From: Bradyrhizobium ivorense
Lineage (GTDB): Bacteria; Pseudomonadota; Alphaproteobacteria; Rhizobiales; Xanthobacteraceae
Assembly (NCBI RefSeq): GCF_900696085.1
Contig: NZ_CAADFC020000016.1
Location: forward strand, 186,001 to 250,000
DNA length: 64,000 bases
Direction: 5' to 3'
Both the position numbers and the translations under genes were made by a program. Of the stretch, positions 1 to 8,182 are shown piece by piece; positions within the stretch are counted from its first letter, which is position 1, and every line of letters starts with the position of its first letter. The notes below the pieces were generated by a model. It searched no databases, was not told where the DNA came from, and was given only the letters and a program-made list of their open reading frames with translations.

Positions 1-779
1 TGGTCGCCGATCGCTTCATGGATCAGCACCGCGGCCACCGCGGAATCGACGCCGCCGGAGAGGCCGCAGATCACCTTGCCCTTGCCGACCTGGGCGCGGA
101 TTTTTTCGATCGCCTCCTCACGGAAGGCGCGCATGGTCCAGTCGCCGGTGAGGCCGGCGATCTTGCGCACGAAGTTGCGGATCAGCTTGGCGCCGTCGGG
201 CGTGTGGACCACCTCGGGATGGAACATCAGGCCGTAGTACTTGCGCTTTTCGTCCTGGATGATTGCGAACGGCGCGTTCGGCGAGGTGCCGGCCACCGTG
301 AAGCCCGGCGGCATCTTTGTGATGCGGTCGCCGTGGCTCATCCACACCTGGTGCTTTTCGCCAAAGCCCCAGACGCCGTCGAACAGCGCGCTGCTCGTCT
401 TCACCTCGACATCGGCGCGGCCGAATTCGCGATGGTGCCCGCCCTCGACCTCGCCGCCGAGCTGTGCCGCCAGCGTCATCTGGCCGTAGCAGATGCCGAG
501 AACGGGAACGCCGGATTCGAAGATCAGCTGCGGCGCGCGGGGCGAGCCGGTCTCATGCACCGATTCCGGGCCGCCGGAGAGGATCACCGCCTTCGGCTTC
601 ATCTCGTTGAAGGCGGCCTCCGCCTTCTGGAACGGCACGATCTCGGAATAGACGCCCATCTCGCGGACGCGGCGGGCGATCAGTTGGGTCACCTGACTGC
701 CGAAATCGACAATCAGAATCTTGTCATGCGCCGAGGCCACGGGGGGCGTCGACTCCAGGTTTTTCGGTGCGGCTGTCAT
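1..779 (-). CDS. guaA: GMP synthase (glutamine-hydrolysing), N-terminal part
   Basis: Makes GMP from XMP, glutamine and ATP in the cytosol, the last step of guanine nucleotide synthesis. About 259 N-terminal codons are present; the rest lies beyond the left edge. Visible: a class I glutamine amidotransferase domain with the nucleophile C97 in GICYGQM and the His-Glu pair in MFHPEV, then the start of the ATP pyrophosphatase domain with the PP-loop GLSGGVDS near the cut. The start ATG (complement of 777-779) gives a short extension before KILIVDFG, which is normal for this family in alphaproteobacteria. IMP dehydrogenase, the preceding enzyme, is encoded nearby on the same strand. Confidence 0.97.
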   Translation of the reverse strand, partial: MTAAPKNLESTPPVASAHDKILIVDFGSQVTQLIARRVREMGVYSEIVPFQKAEAAFNEMKPKAVILSGGPESVHETGSPRAPQLIFESGVPVLGICYGQMTLAAQLGGEVEGGHHREFGRADVEVKTSSALFDGVWGFGEKHQVWMSHGDRITKMPPGFTVAGTSPNAPFAIIQDEKRKYYGLMFHPEVVHTPDGAKLIRNFVRKIAGLTGDWTMRAFREEAIEKIRAQVGKGKVICGLSGGVDSAVAAVLIHEAIGD

Positions 780-878
780 GGCAAGCAAATACGCTGCTAC
801 GCCCGCCCCCGCAACCGCGCCCGGCTCTGCGCCCACATGCTTCTTTGGGCATGGACAAATCCATATACGTCAGTATTA

Positions 879-896
879 TTGACCTAATTTAGTCAA
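879..896. promoter_or_regulatory. Inverted repeat upstream of the SnoaL-like gene
   Basis: TTGACCTAATTTAGTCAA is an imperfect palindrome (7 of 9 base pairs match) ending 21 nt before the downstream ATG, in the divergent interval between guaA and that gene. It could be an operator or could contain a -35 element. No regulator can be assigned. Confidence 0.3.
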
Positions 897-917
897 GAGC
901 AATAGCGGAGGAAACCC

Positions 918-1289
918 ATGCCAGACCACCACGAACCGGCGCTGCTGGCGGCGCTCGGCCGCGACTGGATTGCGGCCTGGAACGCGCGCGATCTCGAGCG
1001 GGTGCTGACGCTCTATGCCGAGGATGCCGAGATGACCTCGGACCGGATTCCTGTGCTCGGCTTCGGGGCGTCAGGCACGGTGCGCGGCAATGACCAGCTG
1101 CGCGCCTACTGGGGCACCGCGCTGGCAAAGCTGCCGGAGCTGCATTTCGAGCTGATCGACCTCTACGTCTCGCCGGACAGCGTGGTCGTGTTCTATCAGA
1201 ACGAACGCGGCAAGAAGATCTGCGAGTATCTGCGGCTCGATGCGGCGGGCAAGATCGTGCAGGGCTCGGCGAACCATCTGGTGGCGTGA
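918..1289 (+). CDS. SnoaL-like / nuclear transport factor 2-fold protein
   Basis: A 123-residue single-domain protein with the alpha+beta cone pattern of the NTF2/SnoaL superfamily: an N-terminal helix (WIAAWNARDLERVLTLYAEDAEM), a loop around GNDQLRAYW, then beta strands ending in a hydrophobic C-terminus. Members are polyketide cyclases, ketosteroid-isomerase-like enzymes or binding proteins; the substrate cannot be read from the sequence. The start is supported by GGAGG about 8 nt upstream. It is a single gene, divergent from guaA and followed by a dispersed inverted repeat. Confidence 0.8.
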   Translation: MPDHHEPALLAALGRDWIAAWNARDLERVLTLYAEDAEMTSDRIPVLGFGASGTVRGNDQLRAYWGTALAKLPELHFELIDLYVSPDSVVVFYQNERGKKICEYLRLDAAGKIVQGSANHLVA

Positions 1290-1305
1290 GGCGCCGATCT
1301 CTCCG

Positions 1306-1386
1306 CGTCATTGCGAGCGGAGCGAAGCAATCCATTTTCGCCGCCAGTGTGGAGCGATGGATTGCTTCGCTTCGCTCGCAATGACG
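1306..1386. repeat. Dispersed inverted repeat, family R1 (CGTCATTGCGAGC)
   Basis: Ends CGTCATTGCGAGC and GCTCGCAATGACG are exact complements, with the inner arms GCAATCCA/TGGATTGC also pairing. Further copies lie at 6370, 22030, 33859 and 59761. Non-coding, between two plus-strand genes; short open frames through it are spurious. Confidence 0.9.
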
Positions 1387-1431
1387 GCGGATGGGCCGTA
1401 TGGTGGACAAAAAACATCAGGACCTCCTCGC

Positions 1432-1764
1432 ATGAAAATCCCCACCCTGCCCTTCACCGTCACCGACTGGAGCCGGATCGAGCCGACGGAGCATCCTGGC
1501 GACACCGGACAGGCGCTGTGGCGCACGCTCGATATCGGCGATCTGCGGGTGCGGATGGTCGAGTATTCGCCGGGCTATCTCGCCGATCACTGGTGCGATC
1601 GCGGCCATGTGCTGTTCGTGGTGCAGGGCGAGCTCGAGACCGAGTTGCGCGACGGCCGCAAGTTCACGCTGAAGCCGGGTATGAGCTACCAGGTCTCCGA
1701 TTTCGGCGACGCCGCGCATCGCTCGTCGACGGCAACGGGCGCGAAGCTGTTCATCGTGGATTGA
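1432..1764 (+). CDS. DHCW-motif cupin-fold protein
   Basis: A 110-residue single cupin domain. The conserved block YSPGYLADHWCDRGH is followed by the beta-barrel strand VLFVVQGELETEL and the second cupin motif PGMSYQVSD. It matches the small DHCW-motif cupin family, whose function is unknown; the His/Cys cluster suggests metal binding. ATG 1432 follows a GACCTCCTCGC stretch with no classic Shine-Dalgarno site, but it gives the N-terminus MKIPTLPFTVTDW typical of the family. Longer upstream frames run into the R1 repeat and were rejected. Confidence 0.85.
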   Translation: MKIPTLPFTVTDWSRIEPTEHPGDTGQALWRTLDIGDLRVRMVEYSPGYLADHWCDRGHVLFVVQGELETELRDGRKFTLKPGMSYQVSDFGDAAHRSSTATGAKLFIVD

Positions 1765-1790
1765 GTATTTCCGAGGCCTCGCATCCGATC

Positions 1791-1925
1791 CGTCATCCCC
1801 GCGTAAACGCTCCGCGTTTGTCGCTGGAGGTGCGAGCTCTTGCGAGCCTCGAAGGATGAATCGGCCACGGGCGGGGCCGTGCATCCTTCGAGGCTCGCCG
1901 AAGAGGCTCGCACCTCAGGATGACG
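1791..1925. repeat. Dispersed inverted repeat, family R2 (CATCCTTCGAGGCTCGC)
   Basis: Starts CGTCATCCCCGCG and ends CACCTCAGGATGACG, with internal GAGCCTCGAAGGATG and CATCCTTCGAGGCTC as facing arms. Related copies are at 23234 and 36503. It fills most of the interval between the cupin gene and the HxlR gene and may act as a bidirectional transcription stop. Confidence 0.85.
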
Positions 1926-1936
1926 GTCAGACATTG

Positions 1937-2389
1937 TCAGCGCTTGCGCGCGGCGACCTTCCTCACCTTCGTATCCGACCACGCCAGCGGCCGTCCGGCC
2001 TTCGACGGCAGCACGAGCTGGCCGACCCGCTCGCCCTGCGCGTCGACCAGCACGGAATGCGGCTCGCCGCGCGCGAACAGATTGGCTTCGCCCCATTGCC
2101 GCAGGCTGACCACGACAGGGAACAGCGCGTGCCCCTTCTTCGTCAGGACATATTCCTGGTAGGCGCTGCCGTCTGACGCGGCGACCTGCTCGAGCACGCC
2201 CAGTTCCACCAGCTTGCGCAAGCGCGCCGTCAGCATGCCCTTGGCGATGCCGAGATTCTTCTGAAAGTCGCCGAACCGGCGCAGGCCGTCGAACGCGTCG
2301 CGCACGATCAGCAGCGACCACCAGTCGCCGATCGCGTCCAGCGCGCGCGCCACCGGACAGTCGGCCCCAGCGAAACCGGTGCGCTGCAT
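1937..2389 (-). CDS. HxlR-family transcriptional regulator
   Basis: A 150-residue winged-helix regulator. The hallmark N-terminal Cys lies in GADCPVARALDAIGDWWSLLIVRDAF, then the HTH RFGDFQKNLGIAKGMLTARLRKL and the wing YQEYVLTKKGHAL; HxlR proteins often sense electrophiles or redox state through this Cys. The start is taken at the ATG preceded by GAGGAGG with 5 nt spacing, not at the GTG six codons upstream that overlaps the Shine-Dalgarno site. It is divergent from an MFS transporter, and two matching 19-bp sites between them suggest direct autoregulation and control of the pump. Confidence 0.9.
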   Translation of the reverse strand: MQRTGFAGADCPVARALDAIGDWWSLLIVRDAFDGLRRFGDFQKNLGIAKGMLTARLRKLVELGVLEQVAASDGSAYQEYVLTKKGHALFPVVVSLRQWGEANLFARGEPHSVLVDAQGERVGQLVLPSKAGRPLAWSDTKVRKVAARKR

Positions 2390-2417
2390 CGCGCCCTCCT
2401 CGTTCACGATTTCGAAC

Positions 2418-2436
2418 TGGTCTTAAAATAGGACTA
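2418..2436. promoter_or_regulatory. Putative HxlR operator 1
   Basis: TGGTCTTAAAATAGGACTA, an imperfect palindrome just upstream of the HxlR start. It shares its left half TGGTCT and its 19-bp length with a second site 37 bp downstream. Confidence 0.45.
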
Positions 2437-2454
2437 GACAGCGCGCGATGCAAC

Positions 2455-2473
2455 TGGTCTCATGATAAGACCA
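2455..2473. promoter_or_regulatory. Putative HxlR operator 2
   Basis: TGGTCTCATGATAAGACCA, a near-perfect palindrome with arms TGGTCT/AGACCA, 21 nt upstream of the chosen MFS start. A repressor bound here would block the MFS promoter. Confidence 0.5.
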
Positions 2474-2494
2474 TATGGCAGACGGAGAATGATG

Positions 2495-3739
2495 ATGACG
2501 AGCCAGCACGTAGCGGCCGCACAGGCCACCACCAGCGAGGCGTCCGCCGGCCGGCTTTCGCCCGCGATCGTGCTGCTGTTTGCGATCGCCTGCGGGCTCA
2601 GCGTCGCCAACATCTATTTCGCGCAGCCGCTGCTCGACGCGATGGCGCAGGATCTCGGCATCGCGCCGGCCGCGATCGGCATCGTGGTGACGCTGACGCA
2701 AATCGGCTATGCCCTCGGCCTGATGCTGATCGTGCCGCTCGGCGACCTCTGGGATCGCCGCCGCCTGATCGTCGGCCAGACCGTGCTGTCGGCGGCAGCG
2801 CTCGTCGTCGTCGGCACGGCGTCAAATGCCGCGGTGCTGCTGGCCGGCATGGTGCTGGTCGGGCTGCTGGCGGTCGTCGTCCAGGTGCTGGTGGCCTTTG
2901 CCGCGACGCTGGCGACGCCGGCCGAACGCGGCCGCACCATCGGCACGGTGACCAGCGGCGTGGTGTCCGGCATCCTGCTCGCCCGCTTCGCGTCGGGCGC
3001 GCTGGCCGATATCGGCGGCTGGCGCACCGTCTATCTGGTATCGGCAGCGCTGATGCTGGCCGTGGCGGCGCTGCTGGCCTGGGTCCTGCCGCGCCGGCAG
3101 CCGCAGGCGATGCATGGGTCATCCTATCTGCGCCTGCTGCGCTCGGCCGCCATGCTGTTCGTCGAGGAGCCGATCCTGCGCGAGCGTGCGATGTTTGCGC
3201 TATTGATCTTTGCCAATCTCAACGTGTTCTGGAGCGCGATCGTGCTGCCGCTGTCGGCGCCGCCATTCGCGCTCTCGCACACCACGATCGGCATGCTCGG
3301 GATCGCCGGCGTCGCCGGTGCGCTGGCGGCGCGCAATTCCGGCCGGCTCGCCGACCGCGGCTGGGGACAGCGCACCACCGGGCTGTCGCTGCTGCTGATG
3401 CTCGCGGCCTGGCTGCCGCTCGCCTGTCTGCATCAATCGCTGTGGCTGCTGGTCGCCGGCGTGCTGATGCTCGACTTCGCGCTGCAGGCCGTGCATGTCA
3501 CCAACCAGAGCCTGATCGTCGCCGCGCGGCCCGAAGCGTCGAGCCGGCTGATCGGCGGTTACATGGTGTTCTATTCGATCGGCAGCGCGCTCGGCGCGAT
3601 CGCCTCGACGGTGGTCTATGCGGCGGCGGGATGGATCGGCGTCTGCGTACTTGGTGCTACGATCAGCGCCGCGGCGCTGCTGGTGTGGATCATCACGGTG
3701 AGCCGGGCGCCGGCGGTGTGCTCGGCCGCGGGATCGTAG
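2495..3739 (+). CDS. MFS transporter, probable drug or metabolite efflux
   Basis: A 12-helix major facilitator of about 414 residues. The motif-A loop between helices 2 and 3 reads GDLWDRRRLI, and ANIYFAQPLLDAMAQDLG in helix 1 is typical of the YgaY/NarK-like exporter subgroup. Three in-frame ATGs lie in a row (2489, 2492, 2495); the third has GGAG at 7 nt and is used here. It is divergent from an HxlR regulator, the usual arrangement for an inducible efflux pump. The substrate is unknown. The stop codon lies inside a dispersed repeat. Confidence 0.85.
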   Translation: MTSQHVAAAQATTSEASAGRLSPAIVLLFAIACGLSVANIYFAQPLLDAMAQDLGIAPAAIGIVVTLTQIGYALGLMLIVPLGDLWDRRRLIVGQTVLSAAALVVVGTASNAAVLLAGMVLVGLLAVVVQVLVAFAATLATPAERGRTIGTVTSGVVSGILLARFASGALADIGGWRTVYLVSAALMLAVAALLAWVLPRRQPQAMHGSSYLRLLRSAAMLFVEEPILRERAMFALLIFANLNVFWSAIVLPLSAPPFALSHTTIGMLGIAGVAGALAARNSGRLADRGWGQRTTGLSLLLMLAAWLPLACLHQSLWLLVAGVLMLDFALQAVHVTNQSLIVAARPEASSRLIGGYMVFYSIGSALGAIASTVVYAAAGWIGVCVLGATISAAALLVWIITVSRAPAVCSAAGS

Positions 3740-3819
3740 GGTGGGTTAGCCGAAGGCGTAACCCACCGTTCACCGCAAGAAAGATGGATGGTGGGTTACG
3801 CTGCGCTAACCCACCCTAC
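3736..3819. repeat. Dispersed inverted repeat, family R3 (GTAGGGTGGGTTAG)
   Basis: GTAGGGTGGGTTAGCCGAAG at the left pairs with GCTAACCCACCCTAC at the right. The left arm supplies the MFS stop codon TAG, so the element sits exactly between two convergent genes. Confidence 0.85.
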
Positions 3820-3851
3820 GAAGCTGCGCTCGCAACGACGCGGTGAAAGCG

Positions 3852-5150
3852 TCACCCCTTCTTCAGCACGGAGACGAAAAATCCATCCGTGCCCGTGCGG
3901 CGTGGCGTCATCAGCCAGCCTTCGTCCGACCGCAGCGCGGCGCCGGCAAAGGCCTCGGCCTTGTCCCACACCACGCTCGCGGTCTCTTCCGGCGGCTGCA
4001 CCGAAAATTCCGGATGTCTTGCCACGAACGCCCGCACCTGTTCGCCATTCTCCTCAGATAGCACCGAGCAGGTGATGTAGGCGATCCGCCCGCCGGCCTT
4101 CACCAGCGGCGCGGCGCGCGCCAGCACCTCGGCCTGGTCCTTGAGCCGCACCTCGAGCGCGCCGGGGCGCATGCGCCATTTGGCGTCGGGGTTGCGGCGC
4201 CAGGTGCCGGTGCCGGTGCAGGGCGCGTCGATCAGCACGAGGTCGGCGGAAGCCTTGATGTCGGAGAGCACGTCGGCCTCGCCGCGCGGCGTGCGGACCT
4301 CGCAATTGTGCACGCTAGCGCGCGACAGCCGCTCATGGATCGGCGCGAGCTGGCGCTTGTCGTGGTCGGTGGCGATCAGCCGGCCCTTGCCGCCCATCAT
4401 GGCTGCGATCGCCAGCGTCTTGCCGCCGGCGCCGGCGCAAAGGTCGATCACCTGCTCGCCGGGCTTGGCCGCCGAGAACAGCGCGGCGAGCTGCGAACCC
4501 TCGTCCTGCACCTCGATCGCGCCCTTGATGAAATCCTCCTCGGCATTGATGCCAGGGTTGCGCGCGTCGGCGCCGAGCGCAATCCGCAGGCCGAGCGGCG
4601 ACCACGGCGTCTCGGTGGCGCCGAGATGCGCCAGCCGCGGCAACACCTTCTCGCGCTTGCCCCGCAGCGTGTTAACCCGCAAATCGAGCGGCGCGCGGCT
4701 CGCCATCGCGGTCGCTTCCGCCGCGCGGTCGTCGCCGAACACTTTTGCCAGATACGGATCGAGCCATTCCGGATAGTCGCCGGCGACGGCGGCCGGCGCG
4801 TCGGCGAGCGAGCGCGAGGTCAGCGCCGCCTCCTCGGCCGTGCTGAGCGGCTCCGGCGCGAACCGGCTGCCGTCGCACAGCGCGGCGATGGTGGCGAGGT
4901 CCATGCCGCGCTCGAGCTTGAGCATGCCGAGCAGGCGCGCACGGGCGCTATCGTCGTCCATCAGGTAGGCGGCGGAGGATTGCCGGCGCAGCACGTCCCA
5001 GATCAGGCCGGAGATCGCGGCGCGATCGCCGGAACCGGCATAGCGGTGCGCGGTGCCCCATTCCTTCAGCGCCTTGGCGGCGGGAATCCGCTGGGCGTCG
5101 ATGGTGGCGATCAGGTCGATTGCGGCGGAGAGCCGGGCAGCAGGGGTCAT
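3852..5150 (-). CDS. rsmB: RsmB/NOP-family SAM-dependent RNA methyltransferase
   Basis: A 432-residue cytosine-5 RNA methyltransferase, probably acting on 16S rRNA C967 like RsmB. An N-terminal helical NusB-like region (about 1-150) precedes the Rossmann domain: SAM motif DLCAGAGGKT near residue 237, then the two family cysteines C311 in DAPCTGTG and C361 in ITCSVLSEENG. The NusB-like part is shorter than in enteric RsmB. ATG 5150 was chosen because the longer frame upstream enters a repeat. Neighbouring guaA and guaB on the same strand match the usual order in Bradyrhizobiaceae, from memory. Confidence 0.9.
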   Translation of the reverse strand: MTPAARLSAAIDLIATIDAQRIPAAKALKEWGTAHRYAGSGDRAAISGLIWDVLRRQSSAAYLMDDDSARARLLGMLKLERGMDLATIAALCDGSRFAPEPLSTAEEAALTSRSLADAPAAVAGDYPEWLDPYLAKVFGDDRAAEATAMASRAPLDLRVNTLRGKREKVLPRLAHLGATETPWSPLGLRIALGADARNPGINAEEDFIKGAIEVQDEGSQLAALFSAAKPGEQVIDLCAGAGGKTLAIAAMMGGKGRLIATDHDKRQLAPIHERLSRASVHNCEVRTPRGEADVLSDIKASADLVLIDAPCTGTGTWRRNPDAKWRMRPGALEVRLKDQAEVLARAAPLVKAGGRIAYITCSVLSEENGEQVRAFVARHPEFSVQPPEETASVVWDKAEAFAGAALRSDEGWLMTPRRTGTDGFFVSVLKKG

Positions 5151-5509
5151 CGATCTCTTTCGGTTGGGCGCACGAGGGCCTCTTAGAGCTATTTCCGTTC
5201 CGATGGAATCGGAACGGAGCTCTAGATTCTTGTTTTGACGCGTTTTCTTCACGCGAACCGGTATCCACTTCGCTGGAAAACGCTCTAGCGGTCAGACCCG
5301 ATCCTGGCAATCAACTGCCTAGCGAGCTCATTGAACCATGATCCAAGCTCGGTTGGCCAACTCACAGGAATGAGGACGGTTTCAGTCCCTGTAGGTGCGA
5401 TCGAACAGGACTTCAAACAAGACCTCAAACAACGCAGCGAATCGCGCGGCGGAATCGTCATCGTTCCGACTTCTCGTCCGGCCTATGATCCGGCGGAAAG
5501 GATCGACGC
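5151..5509. other. Intergenic region of about 360 bp with one repeat
   Basis: Contains the R4 repeat (5185-5288). The remaining 220 bp shows no convincing coding frame, and only the AAAGGATCGACGC Shine-Dalgarno region just before the metallophosphoesterase gene. Confidence 0.6.
5185..5288. repeat. Dispersed repeat, family R4 (TTCCGATGGAATCGGAACGG)
   Basis: Runs from AGAGCTATTTCCGTTCCGAT to CGAAAACGCTCTAG-type ends, with internal GTTCCGAT/ATCGGAAC arms and the segment ACGCGTTTTCTTCACGCGAA. I recognise it as a common Bradyrhizobium intergenic element. Confidence 0.75.
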
Positions 5510-6346
5510 ATGACCGAATTTCGCCTGACACAGATCTCCGACACCCACCTCGCCCGCCGTCTCAAGATCCTCACCGACAACTTCCACCGCGTCGCCGAGC
5601 ACATTGACGCGACGCGGCCCGACCTCGTGCTCAACACCGGCGACGTCTCCTGGGACGGGCCGACCAGCCGCGCCGATCTCGTCTTCGCCAAAGAGCAGCA
5701 CGACGCGCTGCCGGTCGATCGCCGCTATTTGCCCGGCAACCACGACATCGGCGACAACCCGACCGCGGTCGGCCCGGCGCCGTCGCAGCTGCCCACCACC
5801 GAGACCTGCAACGTGTTCACGTCCGTGATCGGCGAGGACCGCTGGCAGTTCGACGCCGCCGGCTGGTGCTTCATCGGCCTCAACTCGCTGATCATGAACA
5901 CCGGCCTCGACCGCGAGGCCGAGCAGTTCGACTGGCTCGGCGAGCAGCTCGGCAAGGTCGGCGGCAAGCCGGTCGCGCTGTTCCTGCATAAGCCGCTCTA
6001 TCTTGACCTGCCCGCGGATCCTGAGCGTGTGGAGACCGCGATCCGCTTCGTGCCGCAGCCGGCGCGGCGGCGGCTGATCGAGATGTTCGGCAAGGTCGAT
6101 CTGCGCCTGGTCGGCAGCGGCCATGTGCATCAGCGCCGCGACTACACGTTTGCGCATGTCCGGCAGATCTGGGCGCCCTCAGCCGGCTTCATCATCTCGG
6201 ATGCAAGGCAGGAGCGGATCGGCATCAAGGAGACCGGCCTGGTCGAATACCGCTTCCGGCCCGACAGTTTTGAAGTGCGCCACGTCAAGGCCAAGGGTCA
6301 GGCCGACATCGACCTCGACACGCTGATCGCCCAACTGCAGTCCTAA
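5510..6346 (+). CDS. Calcineurin-like metallophosphoesterase
   Basis: A 278-residue phosphoesterase with all five metal-binding blocks: DTH at 11-13, GD in NTGDVSWDG, GNHD near residue 77, H in LHKPL, and GSGHVHQ near 203. The layout resembles CpdA-type cyclic nucleotide or phospholipid phosphodiesterases, but the substrate cannot be assigned. It is cytosolic, with no signal peptide. AAGGAT about 9 nt upstream supports the start. It stands alone, followed by an R1 repeat and a convergent small membrane-protein gene. Confidence 0.88.
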   Translation: MTEFRLTQISDTHLARRLKILTDNFHRVAEHIDATRPDLVLNTGDVSWDGPTSRADLVFAKEQHDALPVDRRYLPGNHDIGDNPTAVGPAPSQLPTTETCNVFTSVIGEDRWQFDAAGWCFIGLNSLIMNTGLDREAEQFDWLGEQLGKVGGKPVALFLHKPLYLDLPADPERVETAIRFVPQPARRRLIEMFGKVDLRLVGSGHVHQRRDYTFAHVRQIWAPSAGFIISDARQERIGIKETGLVEYRFRPDSFEVRHVKAKGQADIDLDTLIAQLQS

Positions 6347-6369
6347 ACGGCCGTGGTGGTTTGCATTCC

Positions 6370-6449
6370 CGTCATTGCGAGCGAAGCGAAGCAATCCATC
6401 CGTCCGCACATGCGGATCAATGGATTGCTTCGCTGCGCTCGCAATGACG
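6370..6449. repeat. Dispersed inverted repeat, family R1
   Basis: CGTCATTGCGAGCGAAGCGA at the left and CGCTGCGCTCGCAATGACG at the right are facing arms around TGCGGATCAA. It lies between convergent genes. Confidence 0.9.
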
Positions 6450-6495
6450 GGGATGGAGCGGCAGACGCCGGCTCGGACAGCATGAGCGGCCTCAG

Positions 6496-6744
6496 CTACC
6501 GCGCCGCGTCGTGCAGATCCCGCTTGATGACGGTGAGCAGCGTCTGCAGCGACTCCGTGCCGGGCTGCGGCGCCGCCGGCCGCGCGGGAGGCGCTGGCGG
6601 CATCGCACGCACCCGCTCGATGTCGGGCCGCTCCTCAACGAACTTTCCGTGCAACACGTCGTCGCGCCGGCCCATGACGAACATCGCCGCCCAATAACCG
6701 ACGGCGAGCAGGATAACCCCGCAAACAACAAGCTCAAAAATCAT
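6496..6744 (-). CDS. Small single-pass membrane protein of unknown function
   Basis: An 82-residue protein: one N-terminal transmembrane helix (about residues 3-24, VVCGVILLAVGYWAAMFVM), then a cytosolic tail with a proline/alanine-rich stretch (PPAPPARPAAPQP, about 49-61) and an amphipathic C-terminus. I recognise no family. Codon use and the clean ATG (complement of 6742-6744) support a real gene, but the evidence is otherwise only the plausible membrane topology. Confidence 0.55.
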   Translation of the reverse strand: MIFELVVCGVILLAVGYWAAMFVMGRRDDVLHGKFVEERPDIERVRAMPPAPPARPAAPQPGTESLQTLLTVIKRDLHDAAR

Positions 6745-6803
6745 GGCTACACCTGAAATATAGCCATATTGATTCAATTCCTGCGGGTTCCGGTCAAGCA
6801 AAT

Positions 6804-6893
6804 GGGGGCTAAAAAGCCCCCAAATGCCGCCGATTGTGGCGCTTTTGATACGATTTTGCGCGGAATGGGACCTTGAAGCCCCCTTTCGGGGGC
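6804..6893. terminator. Two strong GC hairpins between two minus-strand genes
   Basis: GGGGGCT-AAAA-AGCCCCC (6804-6821) and GCCCCC-TTTC-GGGGGC (6878-6893). Both lie downstream of the MDR oxidoreductase gene and upstream of the small membrane-protein gene. Neither is followed by a long U run on the minus strand, so they may stabilise an mRNA end or be weak terminators. Confidence 0.45.
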
Positions 6894-6911
6894 CTCGCGA
6901 AGCCCCTACGC

Positions 6912-7934
6912 TCAGGCCTTGTCTGGCCCGACCCGGACTAGCTGCTTGCCGAAATTGGCACCCTTGAGCAGACCCATGAAGGCCTCCGGAGCGCTGTCCA
7001 GCCCCTCGGTCACGAACTCCTTGTACTTGACCTTGCCCTCGCGAACCCATTGCGACATGTCGCGCAGGAAGTCGCCGTGCATGGCGGCAAAATCGCTGAC
7101 GATGAAGCCGCGGAAGGTCAGCCGCTTGGTCAGGATCGCGAACATGATGGTCGAGGCCCATTTCGGTGCCCTCGCCTCCCTGTCGTTGTAATGCGCGATC
7201 AGGCCGCACACCGGCACGCGCGCGAATGCGTTGAGCTGCGGGTAGACCGCCTCGAACACGGGACCACCGACATTCTCGAAATAGACGTCGATGCCCTTCG
7301 GGCACGCCTCCTTCAGCTTGGCCGCCAAATCCGGATCGCGATGGTCCAGGCAGGCATCGAAACCGAGCTCATTCTTCACATAGTCGCATTTGTCCTTGCC
7401 ACCCGCGATGCCGACCGCACGCGCGCCCTTGATCTTTGCGATCTGGCCAACCGCCGATCCGACCGCGCCGGACGCGCCGGCAACGACCACGGTCTCGCCC
7501 GGCTTCGGCTTGCCGATCTCAAGCAGGCCGGTATAGGCGGTCATGCCGGGCATGCCGAGCACCCCGACGGCCGTGGAGATCGGCGCGATTTTGGGATCGA
7601 TCTTGGCGAGGCCCTGGCCGTTGGACAGCGCATGCGTCTGCCAGCCCGCGCGCGACAGCACGATGTCGCCCTTGGCAAAGCCCGGGTTGTTCGAGGCGAT
7701 CACCTCGCTGACGGTGCCCGCCTCCATGACGCCCCCCACGGGGACCGGCGCGGCGTAGGACGGACCATCGTTCATGCGGCCGCGCATATAGGGATCGAGC
7801 GACAGCCAGATGGTGCGGAGCAGGACCTCGCCCGCACCCGGCGTCGGCGGCGTGTAATCCTCGAGCCTGAAGTTGGCCGCGGTGGGCTCACCCTGGGGGC
7901 GTGAGGCGAGAACGATGCGCTTTCCTTGGGACAT
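6912..7934 (-). CDS. NADP-dependent MDR oxidoreductase (CurA/leukotriene reductase type)
   Basis: A 340-residue zinc-independent medium-chain reductase, likely reducing the double bond of alpha,beta-unsaturated ketones or aldehydes with NADPH. It has SLDPYMRGRM near residue 52, the nucleotide-binding segment VVAGASGAVGSAVGQIAKIKGARAVGIAG near 150 split by the AXGXXG motif, and YFENVGG near 235, all typical of prostaglandin reductase/CurA proteins. GGAGG at about 6 nt supports the start. Monocistronic; the substrate is not predictable from context. Confidence 0.9.
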   Translation of the reverse strand: MSQGKRIVLASRPQGEPTAANFRLEDYTPPTPGAGEVLLRTIWLSLDPYMRGRMNDGPSYAAPVPVGGVMEAGTVSEVIASNNPGFAKGDIVLSRAGWQTHALSNGQGLAKIDPKIAPISTAVGVLGMPGMTAYTGLLEIGKPKPGETVVVAGASGAVGSAVGQIAKIKGARAVGIAGGKDKCDYVKNELGFDACLDHRDPDLAAKLKEACPKGIDVYFENVGGPVFEAVYPQLNAFARVPVCGLIAHYNDREARAPKWASTIMFAILTKRLTFRGFIVSDFAAMHGDFLRDMSQWVREGKVKYKEFVTEGLDSAPEAFMGLLKGANFGKQLVRVGPDKA

Positions 7935-8078
7935 GCTTTTTCCTCCGAAACGATTGGTTACGTGGCGCAAACGTAGTCATGCAATCCAGCTCCCTGCAAG
8001 GGAGATGGATTTGCTCGTTCAGATGCAGCGTTTGAAATTCTGTTTGAAATGACGGCCGTCATGCCGAAGCGCAACGCA

Positions 8079-8173
8079 CGTCATTCCGGGGCTCGCGCAG
8101 CGAGAACCCGGAATCTCGAGATTCTCAGGCGCGCAATTGCGCGCCATAGTCCGCTTCGCGCCTCGGAATGACG
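8079..8173. repeat. Dispersed inverted repeat, family R5 (CGTCATTCCGGGGC)
   Basis: Left CGTCATTCCGGGGCTCGCGC, right GCCTCGGAATGACG, with inner GCGCGCAATTGCGCGC palindrome. A related copy lies at 27083. Located upstream of the MDR reductase start and downstream of guaB. Confidence 0.85.
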
Positions 8174-8182
8174 TGGAGAGCC

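Noticed and set aside
780..917. Purine riboswitch or attenuator upstream of guaA
   Set aside because: No conserved purine-aptamer core or terminator/antiterminator pair could be seen on the minus strand.
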